From Verrucomicrobiaceae bacterium (GTDB lineage Bacteria > Verrucomicrobiota > Verrucomicrobiia > Chthoniobacterales > Chthoniobacteraceae), in contig SXWH01000271.1 in NCBI GenBank assembly GCA_005791535.1, forward strand, positions 1-44,880: a stretch of 44,880 nucleotides of DNA, read 5' to 3'. Position numbers and translations under genes: made by a program. Every line of letters begins with the position of its first letter. Within the stretch, counting starts at the first letter, position 1. The notes beneath the pieces were generated by a model that saw only the letters and a list, made by a program, of their open reading frames with translations, did not search any database and was not told the origin of the DNA. Shown here piece after piece: positions 15,064-22,404 of the stretch.

Positions 15064-16424
15064 TTCATCGCCGACAGCGCCTCACGGGCGAGCTTTCGCG
15101 CACCGGGCTGTTTCACCTTTGGATCGGCCGCTTTCGAAAAATCCGCACGCGCCTCATCCTTGCGCTCCATGGCCAGAAATACGCGGCCGCGATTGTAGAG
15201 CACGTACGCGTCGTCGGGCGTGAGCGCGAGCGCGGCATTGAAAGCTCCGAGCGCCTCTTCATTCCGGCCCAGCAAAAGGAGCGCATCTCCGCGGCGGTTG
15301 TGCGCTTTCGCCGTGAGCGATACCCGCTGCGGATCTTCAGTCGGGACACAGTCGGCGATCGCGCCGAGGATCAATTCGCACGACTGAAGCGCATTCTCCG
15401 CCCGCGCTTTGGCAGTCTTCGGATCACGCAGTGTTTCCTTCACATGATCGAGCAGCGTCCCGAGCGGACCCGCGGCTTCGGCACCCGGACCGCGACTGCG
15501 AACGAGCCGGCGGATTGCCTCCACAGAGCGCGCCGTGTCGCCCGTGGCAGCGAGCTTTGCAAGCTGCGCAGCGGTCGGCAGTGGAATGGGTTCGCCTTTT
15601 GGAATAGGCGCCTCGGCAGCCTCACGCCCGGCGAGAAAAATGTCGTCGCCAATCAATCGCGAATACTCGGCGGGAACCTGGCGACCTTCGGAGCGCTCAA
15701 TGACCCCGGCGCGCGTCCGTTTAAAAATCTGCTCAATCGTGATGCCCGGCGTGAGCAGGTGTTTGATCAACTCCTCGGTGTACAGTCCGTTTTTGCCGTC
15801 GCCATCCGAGGCCGCCCTGCCCGCGTCGGTCGCAAACGCGATGAGAGAGCCGGCGGGCGGATTCATCTCCACGAGGCCGCCGGATCGCGTCGCATCGCGC
15901 TCGACCGGATTGCGGGCAACGGGCGTCGTGCGGCATGCATCGAGAATCACGATGTTGCAGACGCCGCCGAAGGCGCCCATCTCGGCCACGACCTGCTCGG
16001 CATTATAGAGCTTTGTTTCCGCGAGCAGCCGGAGTCCTCCCTCCGCCGCGCCGCCGGGGCTGTAACCGGATTTCACCGGCAGCAGATAGTTGGAACCCGA
16101 AACAGAAATCCCGTGCCCCGCGAAATAAAACAACGCGACCTCCGCGCCTTTGAGTTTCGCCCGGAACACGCCGACCGCTTTGAGCAGCTCATCGCGCGTC
16201 ACGTCATGCTCCTCGATAACCGTGAATCCAAGCGAGCGCAGCGCCTTCGCCATTGCTTTCGCATCGTTCACGGTGTTTCGCAGCGGACCGACCGCGGCCT
16301 CGTAGCGGCTGTTGCCAATCACGAGCGCAATTCGCGATTTCGCCGGAGCCTCCGCAGCCGGACAAATGCCGCGCGGGGCGAGAAAACAAACGAGGAGCAG
16401 TAGAAAACGGATGGAGATTTGCAC
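15060..16424 (-). CDS. Exported caspase-like protease (C14) with C-terminal TPRs
   Basis: A 454-residue protein with a signal peptide (ISIRFLLLLVCFLAP, cleavage near residue 24). Residues about 30-240 are a caspase p20-like domain: RIALVIGNSRYE, FYFAGHG with catalytic His104, and ILDACR with catalytic Cys164, as in metacaspases/orthocaspases, which usually cut after basic residues. A segment at about 190-206 resembles the acidic calcium-binding loop region (DAGRAASDGDGKNG). The C-terminal third holds at least two TPRs (RRGDALLLLGRNEEALGAFNAA and the unit after it). Export is inferred from the signal sequence. The start is GTG at 16424, with no ATG nearby, and a short dyad at 16428-16441 lies just upstream. 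It is divergent from the NlpC-like lipoprotein gene. Confidence 0.88.
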   Translation of the reverse strand: MQISIRFLLLLVCFLAPRGICPAAEAPAKSRIALVIGNSRYEAAVGPLRNTVNDAKAMAKALRSLGFTVIEEHDVTRDELLKAVGVFRAKLKGAEVALFYFAGHGISVSGSNYLLPVKSGYSPGGAAEGGLRLLAETKLYNAEQVVAEMGAFGGVCNIVILDACRTTPVARNPVERDATRSGGLVEMNPPAGSLIAFATDAGRAASDGDGKNGLYTEELIKHLLTPGITIEQIFKRTRAGVIERSEGRQVPAEYSRLIGDDIFLAGREAAEAPIPKGEPIPLPTAAQLAKLAATGDTARSVEAIRRLVRSRGPGAEAAGPLGTLLDHVKETLRDPKTAKARAENALQSCELILGAIADCVPTEDPQRVSLTAKAHNRRGDALLLLGRNEEALGAFNAALALTPDDAYVLYNRGRVFLAMERKDEARADFSKAADPKVKQPGARKLAREALSAMK

Positions 16425-16427
16425 GGC

Positions 16428-16441
16428 AGCGGTTCACCGCT
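16428..16441. promoter_or_regulatory. Short dyad upstream of the caspase start
   Basis: AGCGG TTCA CCGCT forms a 5-bp inverted repeat three bases upstream of the caspase GTG, inside the 69-base divergent region shared with the NlpC-like gene. It could be an operator or a stem that limits translation of the caspase. It is short, so chance is quite possible. Confidence 0.25.
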
Positions 16442-16493
16442 ACAACGCCGCAACGCGCCGCGATTTGCAAGCCGCCGCGCGGAAAACGGAAAC

Positions 16494-17330
16494 ATGATCA
16501 CCCTTCACACAAGCCTCGCCGCAACTGCAGTTGCAGTCCTTGCCGGATGCACCACTCCCCCACCGCGACTCGAAAAGCCGGTCCTCACACCCGGCGACCC
16601 ATCCGCGCCGTCGCAGGTTACTCCGGCCGAGGCCATCGTTATTGCGCAACGCCTTTCCACTCACCCATGGCGACCGTTTTCAAAGAACATCCTCCACGGG
16701 AAGGACGCCGGCGGCGTGATCGTACATACACCGGACACAGGCTTTCGCGATCAGCCCGGCCGGCCCGGCTGGTGGATTCCGGGGGAAGTGAACACGGGCA
16801 TTCCCTACAAGTGGGGAGGATTCGATGACCCCGCTTCGTTCGACGCCGCAATCGCCATCGGCCGTGCAGCGGGCGATGTTTCGTCACCGGCAAAGCGCAG
16901 CGCGGACAACGCCGCGGTCAGCACCCAGGCTGCGGGCGTTGATTGCTCCGGCTTCGTCTCGCGTTGTCTCAAGCTGCCGTCCGTCCACGACACCGCGAAA
17001 CTTCCGTCGGTCTGCACGCCGCTTCAAAATGCGACCGACCTGCGCCCGGGCGATTTGCTGAACATCCCGCGCCGCCATGTCCTGCTCTGCGCCGGATGGG
17101 CGAGTCCTGACCGGCAGTGGATCTATTTTTACGAAACCGGCGGCGCTCCCGATCACTGGCGCCCGGGCCTGAAGCAGGCTCCGCTCGAAGCGCTGCTGGC
17201 CCTCGGCTACGTGCCGCTCCGCTACAACGGCATGGCCGCCGAATCGCGCACCGACGGAAAACAAATCCTCTCCCGCTCTGCACTCACCTCTGCGGAAGTC
17301 GTGAACAATCCCACCATCGGCGAGCCGTAA
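16494..17330 (+). CDS. NlpC/P60-like lipoprotein
   Basis: A 278-residue protein starting at the ATG at 16494 with a lipoprotein signal (AVAVLAGC, lipidated Cys19). GVDCSGFVSR carries the expected catalytic cysteine (C151) of the NlpC/P60 fold, RPGDLLNIPRRHVLL carries the histidine (H195), and YKWGG lies upstream of the cysteine as in many NlpC/P60 enzymes (GxPYxWGG). Such enzymes usually cut peptide stems of peptidoglycan (D-Glu-mDAP bonds). An unusual insert of about 40 residues lies between YKWGG and the catalytic cysteine. Attachment to the envelope is expected. It is divergent from the caspase gene and converges with the FmdB-like gene 10 bases later. Confidence 0.8.
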   Translation: MITLHTSLAATAVAVLAGCTTPPPRLEKPVLTPGDPSAPSQVTPAEAIVIAQRLSTHPWRPFSKNILHGKDAGGVIVHTPDTGFRDQPGRPGWWIPGEVNTGIPYKWGGFDDPASFDAAIAIGRAAGDVSSPAKRSADNAAVSTQAAGVDCSGFVSRCLKLPSVHDTAKLPSVCTPLQNATDLRPGDLLNIPRRHVLLCAGWASPDRQWIYFYETGGAPDHWRPGLKQAPLEALLALGYVPLRYNGMAAESRTDGKQILSRSALTSAEVVNNPTIGEP

Positions 17331-17340
17331 CGCCCGCTGC

Positions 17341-17580
17341 TCAATGGCAGCCGCAGCCCGAGCCGCATGAACCCTTGCCGCCGCCCATCGCTTTCTGCAT
17401 GTCGGCATGGCGCGGCGCATTCCCCGTGGCCGCGTAGCCAAAGCCGCCCGTGATTACCCGGCGGATTGGCTCGCCGGTTTCCGGGTGCTTTGTGAGCGGC
17501 TCGTCCTTCATGCTCTGCTGGATTTCAAACTGCCGGACAGGCTTCTTCGGGTCGGTGGTCTCGTAAATGTAGGTCGCCAT
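17341..17580 (-). CDS. FmdB-like small protein lacking the zinc ligands
   Basis: A 79-residue protein. MATYIYETTD, FEIQQSMKDEPLTKHPETGEPIRRVITGG and GFGYAATG follow the FmdB/CxxC zinc-ribbon pattern (TYEYRCxxC, FEVxQSxKDEPLTxCPxCG, RRxISGG), but all four zinc cysteines are replaced (by ETTDPKK and KHPETGE). Instead, four cysteines and a histidine sit in the last nine residues, SCGSGCGCH. The family function is unknown, although it is often called a regulatory protein. The ATG at 17580 is preferred over the frame opening at 17619, because conservation starts at MATY. It is divergent from the GT9 gene, with 84 bases between their starts. Confidence 0.8.
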   Translation of the reverse strand: MATYIYETTDPKKPVRQFEIQQSMKDEPLTKHPETGEPIRRVITGGFGYAATGNAPRHADMQKAMGGGKGSCGSGCGCH

Positions 17581-17664
17581 GGTTCCGCGAAAAATGCCCG
17601 ATTCCGCAGACGTTTGCAATTCCCCGATGGCAAATCGCAGGCCGCTCCGCTATGCGGGTGGGCC

Positions 17665-18615
17665 TTGGAAAATCCGCGCTCCATCCTCGTGATCAAGCCG
17701 AGTTCGCTCGGCGATGTCGTCCACACGCTGCCCGCCGTGGCGTGTGTGAAAAAGCGCTGGCCGGACGCGCGGCTCACGTGGCTGGTAAACCCGGAGTGGG
17801 CTCCGCTTCTTCACGGCAATCCCGATATCGACGAAGTGCTCGAGTTCCCGCGCAAGGACTTCCGTGGAATCGCCGGCATCCTCCGATTTCCCCGATGGGC
17901 CTCGGCTTTGCGCGAGCGGGTGAAACCGGACCTCGTGCTCGATTTTCAGGGCCTCTTCCGAAGCGGCTACATCGCACGCAAAGCCGGCGGCGAGAGCTGG
18001 GGAACTTCGGACTCCCGCGAAGGCGCGCGCTTTTTTCACGACCATGTCGTGCCCGTGCCGGCTCGTTCGGAGCCGTTTCACGCCGTCCGCCGCTACCTCG
18101 CGCTCGTCGCGGCGCTCGGATGCGAAATCCCCCAGGAGCTCGCATGGCGATTGCCGGAGGGTGATTTGCCAGCGGGACTCCCCGCCGACTTCATCGTCAT
18201 CCACCCGTTCTCGCGCGGCGAAGGAAAATCACTCACCACGGCGCAGACCGCCGCCTTTTGCGATGCGCTCGCGCCCATGCCGGTCGTCATCGCGGGGCGG
18301 TCCGCGGAGGCGGCGCCAAAAGCGGCGAACGTGATCGATTTGCTCAACCGCACCGCACTGCCGGAACTCTGCACCGTCCTGCGCCGCGCACGATTTGTTG
18401 TGAGCGTGGACAGCGGGCCGATGCACATCGCGGCCGCGGTCAATCCGCGTCTGCTCTCCATTCATACATGGAGCGACCCGCGCAAAGTCGGGCCGTTTGC
18501 GCCGGGTGCGCACGTGTGGAAGGACGGATGCGTTTCTCAAGTCGCAGACTTCCCGCGGGGCGAACCCTGCGGGATCGAGGAGCTTCCAGCTTGGGTCGCG
18601 AAACAAGCAAAATAG
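17665..18615 (+). CDS. Glycosyltransferase family 9 (heptosyltransferase-like)
   Basis: A protein of about 316 residues with the GT-B fold of GT9. ILVIKPSSLGDVVHTLPAV at the N-terminus is the family hallmark with the catalytic aspartate, then DLVLDFQGLFRSG, VIHPFSRGEGKS in the second domain, and SVDSGPMHIAAA, which in GT9 binds the sugar nucleotide. GT9 enzymes add heptose to the LPS inner core or transfer similar sugars. I place the start at TTG 17665, because upstream residues overlap fmdB on the other strand and lack homology; no in-frame ATG is close. manA follows 114 bases later, which fits envelope polysaccharide synthesis. Confidence 0.85.
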   Translation: MENPRSILVIKPSSLGDVVHTLPAVACVKKRWPDARLTWLVNPEWAPLLHGNPDIDEVLEFPRKDFRGIAGILRFPRWASALRERVKPDLVLDFQGLFRSGYIARKAGGESWGTSDSREGARFFHDHVVPVPARSEPFHAVRRYLALVAALGCEIPQELAWRLPEGDLPAGLPADFIVIHPFSRGEGKSLTTAQTAAFCDALAPMPVVIAGRSAEAAPKAANVIDLLNRTALPELCTVLRRARFVVSVDSGPMHIAAAVNPRLLSIHTWSDPRKVGPFAPGAHVWKDGCVSQVADFPRGEPCGIEELPAWVAKQAK

Positions 18616-18729
18616 CCGCTCGGAACCGACCCAATTGCAAGCGCACCACCCGCACTTGAACCGCCCTTTCTGCTTGCCCGCCTCAATGCACGCCGTTGAG
18701 ATGAAGCTGCCGTTTCGATCCATTCACCC

Positions 18730-19674
18730 ATGTCCGAGCATCTCCAGCGTCCACTCACTTTCGAGCCCCACTACATGGATCGCGTTTGGGGCGGGCGCCG
18801 GCTGGAGAGTTGCATCGCCAGAGCGCTTCCGCCCGGCCGACCCATCGGCGAGAGCTGGGAACTCGTGGATCGCGCGGATGTGCAAAGCATCGTTAATTCC
18901 GGTCCACTTACAGGCGCGTCGCTCCATGATTTGTGGACGACGATGCGCGCGCCGGTATTTGGCGACGGACTGCCCGAAACGGAACGCTTTCCGCTGCTGG
19001 CGAAGATTCTCGACGCCCGTGACACGCTTTCCGTGCAGGTGCATCCTCCCGCCGGGATTGCACCCGCACTTGGCGGCGAGCCGAAGACGGAAATGTGGTA
19101 CCTTCTTGATGCCGACGCTGGCGCGGCTCTTTACGCGGGCTTTCGAAAAGGCACCACGCGCGCCGATTTCGAACAGGCGATCGTGGAGGGCTCGGTTGAA
19201 TCGCTGCTGCATAAAGTGCCCGTGCAGCGAGGCGACGCCATGTTCATCCCGAGTGGTCGTTGCCACGCAATCGGCAGCGGTTGCTTCATCATCGAGATCC
19301 AGCAGAACAGCGACACGACCTTCCGGGTGTTTGACTGGAATCGCACGGGGCTCGATGGCAAACCGCGCGAACTGCACATCGCGGAATCGCTGGCTTCCAT
19401 CGATTTTGCAGATCACGAACCTTCGCTCGCCTGGGAGCAGGCGGGTGTCGTCGCAGCGTGTCCGCTTTTCAAAGTGGAGCGTTGGGATTTGAGCGCCGCG
19501 CAATTCGATCCGGCTGCGCGCGGCGTCATTTTCACGGTCATCGCCGGCTCCCTCGCGTGTGGCGGACGCACATTCCGGAAGGGCGATTTTTTCCTGCTCC
19601 CTGCGGCATCCGCGGACCGCACGCTCACGCCGCTCGAGAGCGGAACGGCCGTCCTGCGGACCACGATTCCGTAA
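18730..19674 (+). CDS. manA: Mannose-6-phosphate isomerase, class I
   Basis: A 314-residue cupin-fold enzyme. DRVWGGRRL near residue 17 opens the type I PMI, LSVQVHPPAG gives zinc ligand H105, EPKTEMWY gives E121, and FIPSGRCHAIGSG gives H179. It interconverts fructose-6-phosphate and mannose-6-phosphate. The length is close to that of the short Bacillus-type ManA rather than the long E. coli enzyme. The product feeds ManC, encoded at 34502, for GDP-mannose. It lies downstream of the GT9 gene on the same strand, and its end meets the UPF0261 gene after 8 bases. Confidence 0.92.
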   Translation: MSEHLQRPLTFEPHYMDRVWGGRRLESCIARALPPGRPIGESWELVDRADVQSIVNSGPLTGASLHDLWTTMRAPVFGDGLPETERFPLLAKILDARDTLSVQVHPPAGIAPALGGEPKTEMWYLLDADAGAALYAGFRKGTTRADFEQAIVEGSVESLLHKVPVQRGDAMFIPSGRCHAIGSGCFIIEIQQNSDTTFRVFDWNRTGLDGKPRELHIAESLASIDFADHEPSLAWEQAGVVAACPLFKVERWDLSAAQFDPAARGVIFTVIAGSLACGGRTFRKGDFFLLPAASADRTLTPLESGTAVLRTTIP

Positions 19675-19682
19675 TCCGCCGA

Positions 19683-20888
19683 TTACTTCGCGAGATGACC
19701 AATCAACGCCCGGGCACAGGCCTCGGCGAACTCGGGCGCGTTGATTTCGCAGTCGACTTCAACGAGCGGAATGCCCGGTTTCAAGTGCTTGCGAATCGCA
19801 TCGAAGAGAGCCGCATCCGCCTCCGGCAGATGGAACGGCTGGCCAGGCGCGCTGATGACGCTGATTGCGCGCAGCGGCAGCAGAACGGTGACAGGCGCAG
19901 TGTATGCGTTCACTTTCTCCGCGAGAATCCGCCCGAGTTCCGCGCACTCGGCCGCGTTGGTGCGCATCAGCGTCACTTGCGGATTGTGCTGGTAGAAAGT
20001 GCGGCCATCGAACTTTGCCGGCACGGTATCCCGCGCACCGAAGTTCACCATGTCGAGGCAGCCGGGCGTAACAATGGCTGGCGTCCCAGTCTTTCCTGCT
20101 GCGTCGAGCCGCGTAGGTCCGGCGCCGAGAATCCCGCCGACGAGTTCATCAGCCCACTCGGTCGTGGTGATATCGAGTACACCCGCAGCCATTCCGGCTT
20201 CGACGAGCGATTCCATGGCGCGCCCGCCGGTGCCGGTCGCGTGAAAGACGAGGACCTCAAACCCGGCTCCTTCCATGATCGATTTTGCCGCCTGCACGCA
20301 CTGCGTCGTGTTCCCAAACATGCTCGCGACGATGATGGGTCGATCATCGCCAGCGGGAATCTGAGTCTCGACCATGCCACAAATCGCGCCGGCCGCGCGT
20401 CCCAGAATGGTGCGCGAAATACGATTGATGCCTGCGACGTCCACAATCGCCGGCATCATCACGATATCTTTCACGCCGACGTATTGCGCCGTGTTTCCAC
20501 TCGCGAGCGTGGAAACCATCAACTTGGGAAAACCCAGTGGAAGCGCGCGCATCGCGGTCGTGCAAATCGACGTTCCGCCGCCGCCGCCGAGGGAAATGAC
20601 GCCGTCGATTTCGCCCTTTGCCTGCAACGCCGCGAGCACGACAGCCGCCGCCTGCCCCATTGCGGCGACGCATTCGCCGCGATCGCGCCGGGCGAGCAAT
20701 CCCGCAAAATCCAGGCCGCCGGCCCGTGCGACCTCTTCGCGGGAAACCTGCGGCTCCAGCCGCGGCGGCTGATCCGTGCCCACATCGATCACGAGCGTCC
20801 GGTGGCCGCGCGCGCGAATCAGTTTTGCGACGTAGCCGTGCTCGTCGCCTTTTGTGTCCATAGTCCCGAGGATTGCGATGGTTGCCAT
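19683..20888 (-). CDS. Tm-1-like ATP-binding domain protein (UPF0261)
   Basis: A 401-residue protein matching the UPF0261/Tm-1 family along its whole length: AILGTMDTKGDEHGYVAKLI at the start, GVISLGGGGGTSICTTAMRALPLG, KLMVSTLASGNTAQYVG, ASMFGNTTQCVQAAK, VFHATGTGGRAMESLVE and VTPGCLDMVNFGARDTVP. The plant member Tm-1 binds ATP and inhibits tobamovirus replication; bacterial members are often found with a phosphoenolpyruvate mutase/TIM-barrel-like partner, not seen here, and their substrate is unknown. ATG start at 20888 lies within overlapping palindromes (20882-20898). Confidence 0.9.
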   Translation of the reverse strand: MATIAILGTMDTKGDEHGYVAKLIRARGHRTLVIDVGTDQPPRLEPQVSREEVARAGGLDFAGLLARRDRGECVAAMGQAAAVVLAALQAKGEIDGVISLGGGGGTSICTTAMRALPLGFPKLMVSTLASGNTAQYVGVKDIVMMPAIVDVAGINRISRTILGRAAGAICGMVETQIPAGDDRPIIVASMFGNTTQCVQAAKSIMEGAGFEVLVFHATGTGGRAMESLVEAGMAAGVLDITTTEWADELVGGILGAGPTRLDAAGKTGTPAIVTPGCLDMVNFGARDTVPAKFDGRTFYQHNPQVTLMRTNAAECAELGRILAEKVNAYTAPVTVLLPLRAISVISAPGQPFHLPEADAALFDAIRKHLKPGIPLVEVDCEINAPEFAEACARALIGHLAK

Positions 20889-20898
20889 GGCAATTGCC
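20882..20898. promoter_or_regulatory. Overlapping palindromes at the start codon of the UPF0261 gene
   Basis: TTGCCATGGCAA (20882-20893) and GGCAATTGCC (20889-20898) are perfect palindromes that share five bases and cover the ATG. They give three alternating TTGCC/GGCAA half-sites. They could be an operator or a hairpin that hides the start, but no Shine-Dalgarno sequence is visible to judge by. Confidence 0.3.
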
Positions 20899-21032
20899 TA
20901 TGCGACGCGGGGTGCCGCCGGAAAGCCCGAAATATCACCCTTCAACCCGATGGAAAGAGACAGTGACTTACGCATCGAAAATGCTAACAAACATGGCGTC
21001 CACCGGACTCCTTCACCAACACAATCGATCTC

Positions 21033-21650
21033 ATGAAACGCGCACTCCTCTCTTTTCTCGCTCTCGCTTCAACCGCCTTTGGCATTGAGCGGCCGAAAGG
21101 TTTCATCGGTCTTCCGTGGGGCGCTTCGCCCGAGGAGGCAAAGCGCGCGCTCACCGCGCGACCGGGCGTTACATTTCCCGAAAACACGGACGACTATCAC
21201 ATGGAGGTCACCGGCGGAACGTTTGCCGGCCAGCCCGTCGCAAAGTGGGTTCTGGATTTTCCCGACCGGAAGTTTGCCTCGGCTTCCGTCACGCTGAAGC
21301 TCGAAGGGGGCGCAAGCAGCGTTTACAAGGACTTCCGCAAGGAGCTCGGCACCAAATACGGCTCACCGACTTCCGAGAAAAAGCTCAGTGGAGCCGGCAA
21401 GGCCGTGCGTCGCGCGGGCGAGGCACGCCAGACCAGCTACGGCAGCATGGCCACGTGGAAATTCGCGCCAAACATGAAGGAGAAAGAGTCACTTGTGGTA
21501 ATCGCCGAACTTTCCGACGGGAAGGGCAACCCCACGAATTCCGAGGAAGCCCTCACCGTAACCATCCGCTATCAAAACGAGTCGCTCATGCCAAAGGCAG
21601 GCGAAGGTGGAGGAAAGGCGACCGCGCCGGTGAAGAAGGAGGATCTCTAA
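21033..21650 (+). CDS. Secreted protein of unknown function
   Basis: A 205-residue protein with a signal peptide (MKRALLSFLALASTAFG). The mature part begins GFIGLPWGASPEEAKRAL, a motif common in small bacterial periplasmic proteins where a Gly-Trp-Gly or Pro-Trp-Gly loop precedes a helix, and continues with alternating beta strands (FPDRKFASASVTLKLEGG, ATWKF, ALTVTIRYQNE). The tail is Lys-rich. No catalytic motif seen. It probably forms an operon with radC, which begins two bases after its stop and uses a Shine-Dalgarno site within its last codons. Confidence 0.65.
   Translation: MKRALLSFLALASTAFGIERPKGFIGLPWGASPEEAKRALTARPGVTFPENTDDYHMEVTGGTFAGQPVAKWVLDFPDRKFASASVTLKLEGGASSVYKDFRKELGTKYGSPTSEKKLSGAGKAVRRAGEARQTSYGSMATWKFAPNMKEKESLVVIAELSDGKGNPTNSEEALTVTIRYQNESLMPKAGEGGGKATAPVKKEDL
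21637..21643 (+). promoter_or_regulatory. Shine-Dalgarno site for radC
   Basis: AAGGAGG ends 9 bases before the GTG at 21653. This strong site fixes the radC start although the frame stays open much further upstream, and it lies inside the end of the previous gene. Confidence 0.75.
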
Positions 21651-21652
21651 AC

Positions 21653-22363
21653 GTGGCTCTGGAAGAGCGCTTCTCGCCGCGCATCCAGGAGCTTCCCGAG
21701 GACGAGCGCCCTCGTGAAAAGCTGGAGAATCTTGGCGCGGCCGCGCTCTCCGACAGCGAACTGATTGCCATCATCCTCCGCGTTGGCGTGCGCGGCATGA
21801 GCGCCATCGACCTCGGTCGCGACTTGATCAAACGATTTGGCAGCCTCGCAGAACTCGCCCGTGCAAGCGTGCAGGATTTGAAAAAGGTGAAAGGCCTCGG
21901 CCTGGCAAAGGCTGTCCAGCTCGCTGCCGCATTCGGTCTGGCAGGACGCCTCGCGCGCGAGACAGTCGCCCGGACGCCGATGAACCGCCCCGAGCTGATT
22001 CACGAATTGCTCGGCGCAGAACTCCGGCAGCTTGAAAAGGAAAGCCTCCGCCTTGTCCTGCTCGATACCCGTCTGCACCTTATCCGCGTCGAGGAGGTTT
22101 CGCTTGGGAGCTTGTCCGAGTGCATAGCGCACCCTCGTGAGATTTTCAAGGAGGTCATCAAGTTCAACGCCTACGGATTCATTCTGGTCCACAATCATCC
22201 GAGCGGCGACCCATCCCCAAGCGACGCGGACCGCCGGCTCACGATCCGACTCGCGGAATGCGCCCGCCTTTTGCAGATCAATTTTTGCGACCACGTCATT
22301 CTTGGTGCGCCGGCCCCGGGGCGGCAGCCGTATTTCAGCTTCAAGGAAAGCGGAATCATTTGA
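21653..22363 (+). CDS. radC: RadC/JAB-domain protein
   Basis: A 236-residue protein that starts at GTG 21653. The N-terminal part has a helix-hairpin-helix (LKKVKGLGLAKAVQLAAAF, about 77-95) that in this family contacts DNA. The C-terminal part is a JAB1/MPN metal domain: VSLGSLSECIAHPREIFK, then HNHPSGDPSPSDAD at about 180-193, which supplies two histidines and an aspartate for zinc, and ISFGDH-like INFCDHVILG. RadC was named for DNA repair, but its molecular role in most bacteria is not established. Length is typical. It is coupled to the secreted gene upstream and is followed by pepP after 41 bases. Confidence 0.92.
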   Translation: MALEERFSPRIQELPEDERPREKLENLGAAALSDSELIAIILRVGVRGMSAIDLGRDLIKRFGSLAELARASVQDLKKVKGLGLAKAVQLAAAFGLAGRLARETVARTPMNRPELIHELLGAELRQLEKESLRLVLLDTRLHLIRVEEVSLGSLSECIAHPREIFKEVIKFNAYGFILVHNHPSGDPSPSDADRRLTIRLAECARLLQINFCDHVILGAPAPGRQPYFSFKESGII

Positions 22364-22404
22364 TTTAAAAAGGGGCGGGCTGGACATCGCCGGATTGAGC
22401 GGGC

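Noticed and set aside
12579..16403. Long plus-strand frames at 12579-14222 and 14991-16403
   Set aside because: They oppose the thioredoxin/PDZ, membrane protein and caspase genes, which have clear domains and starts.
19458..20966. A 502-codon plus-strand frame opposite the UPF0261 gene
   Set aside because: The minus-strand protein matches its family along its full length, so this frame is antisense noise.
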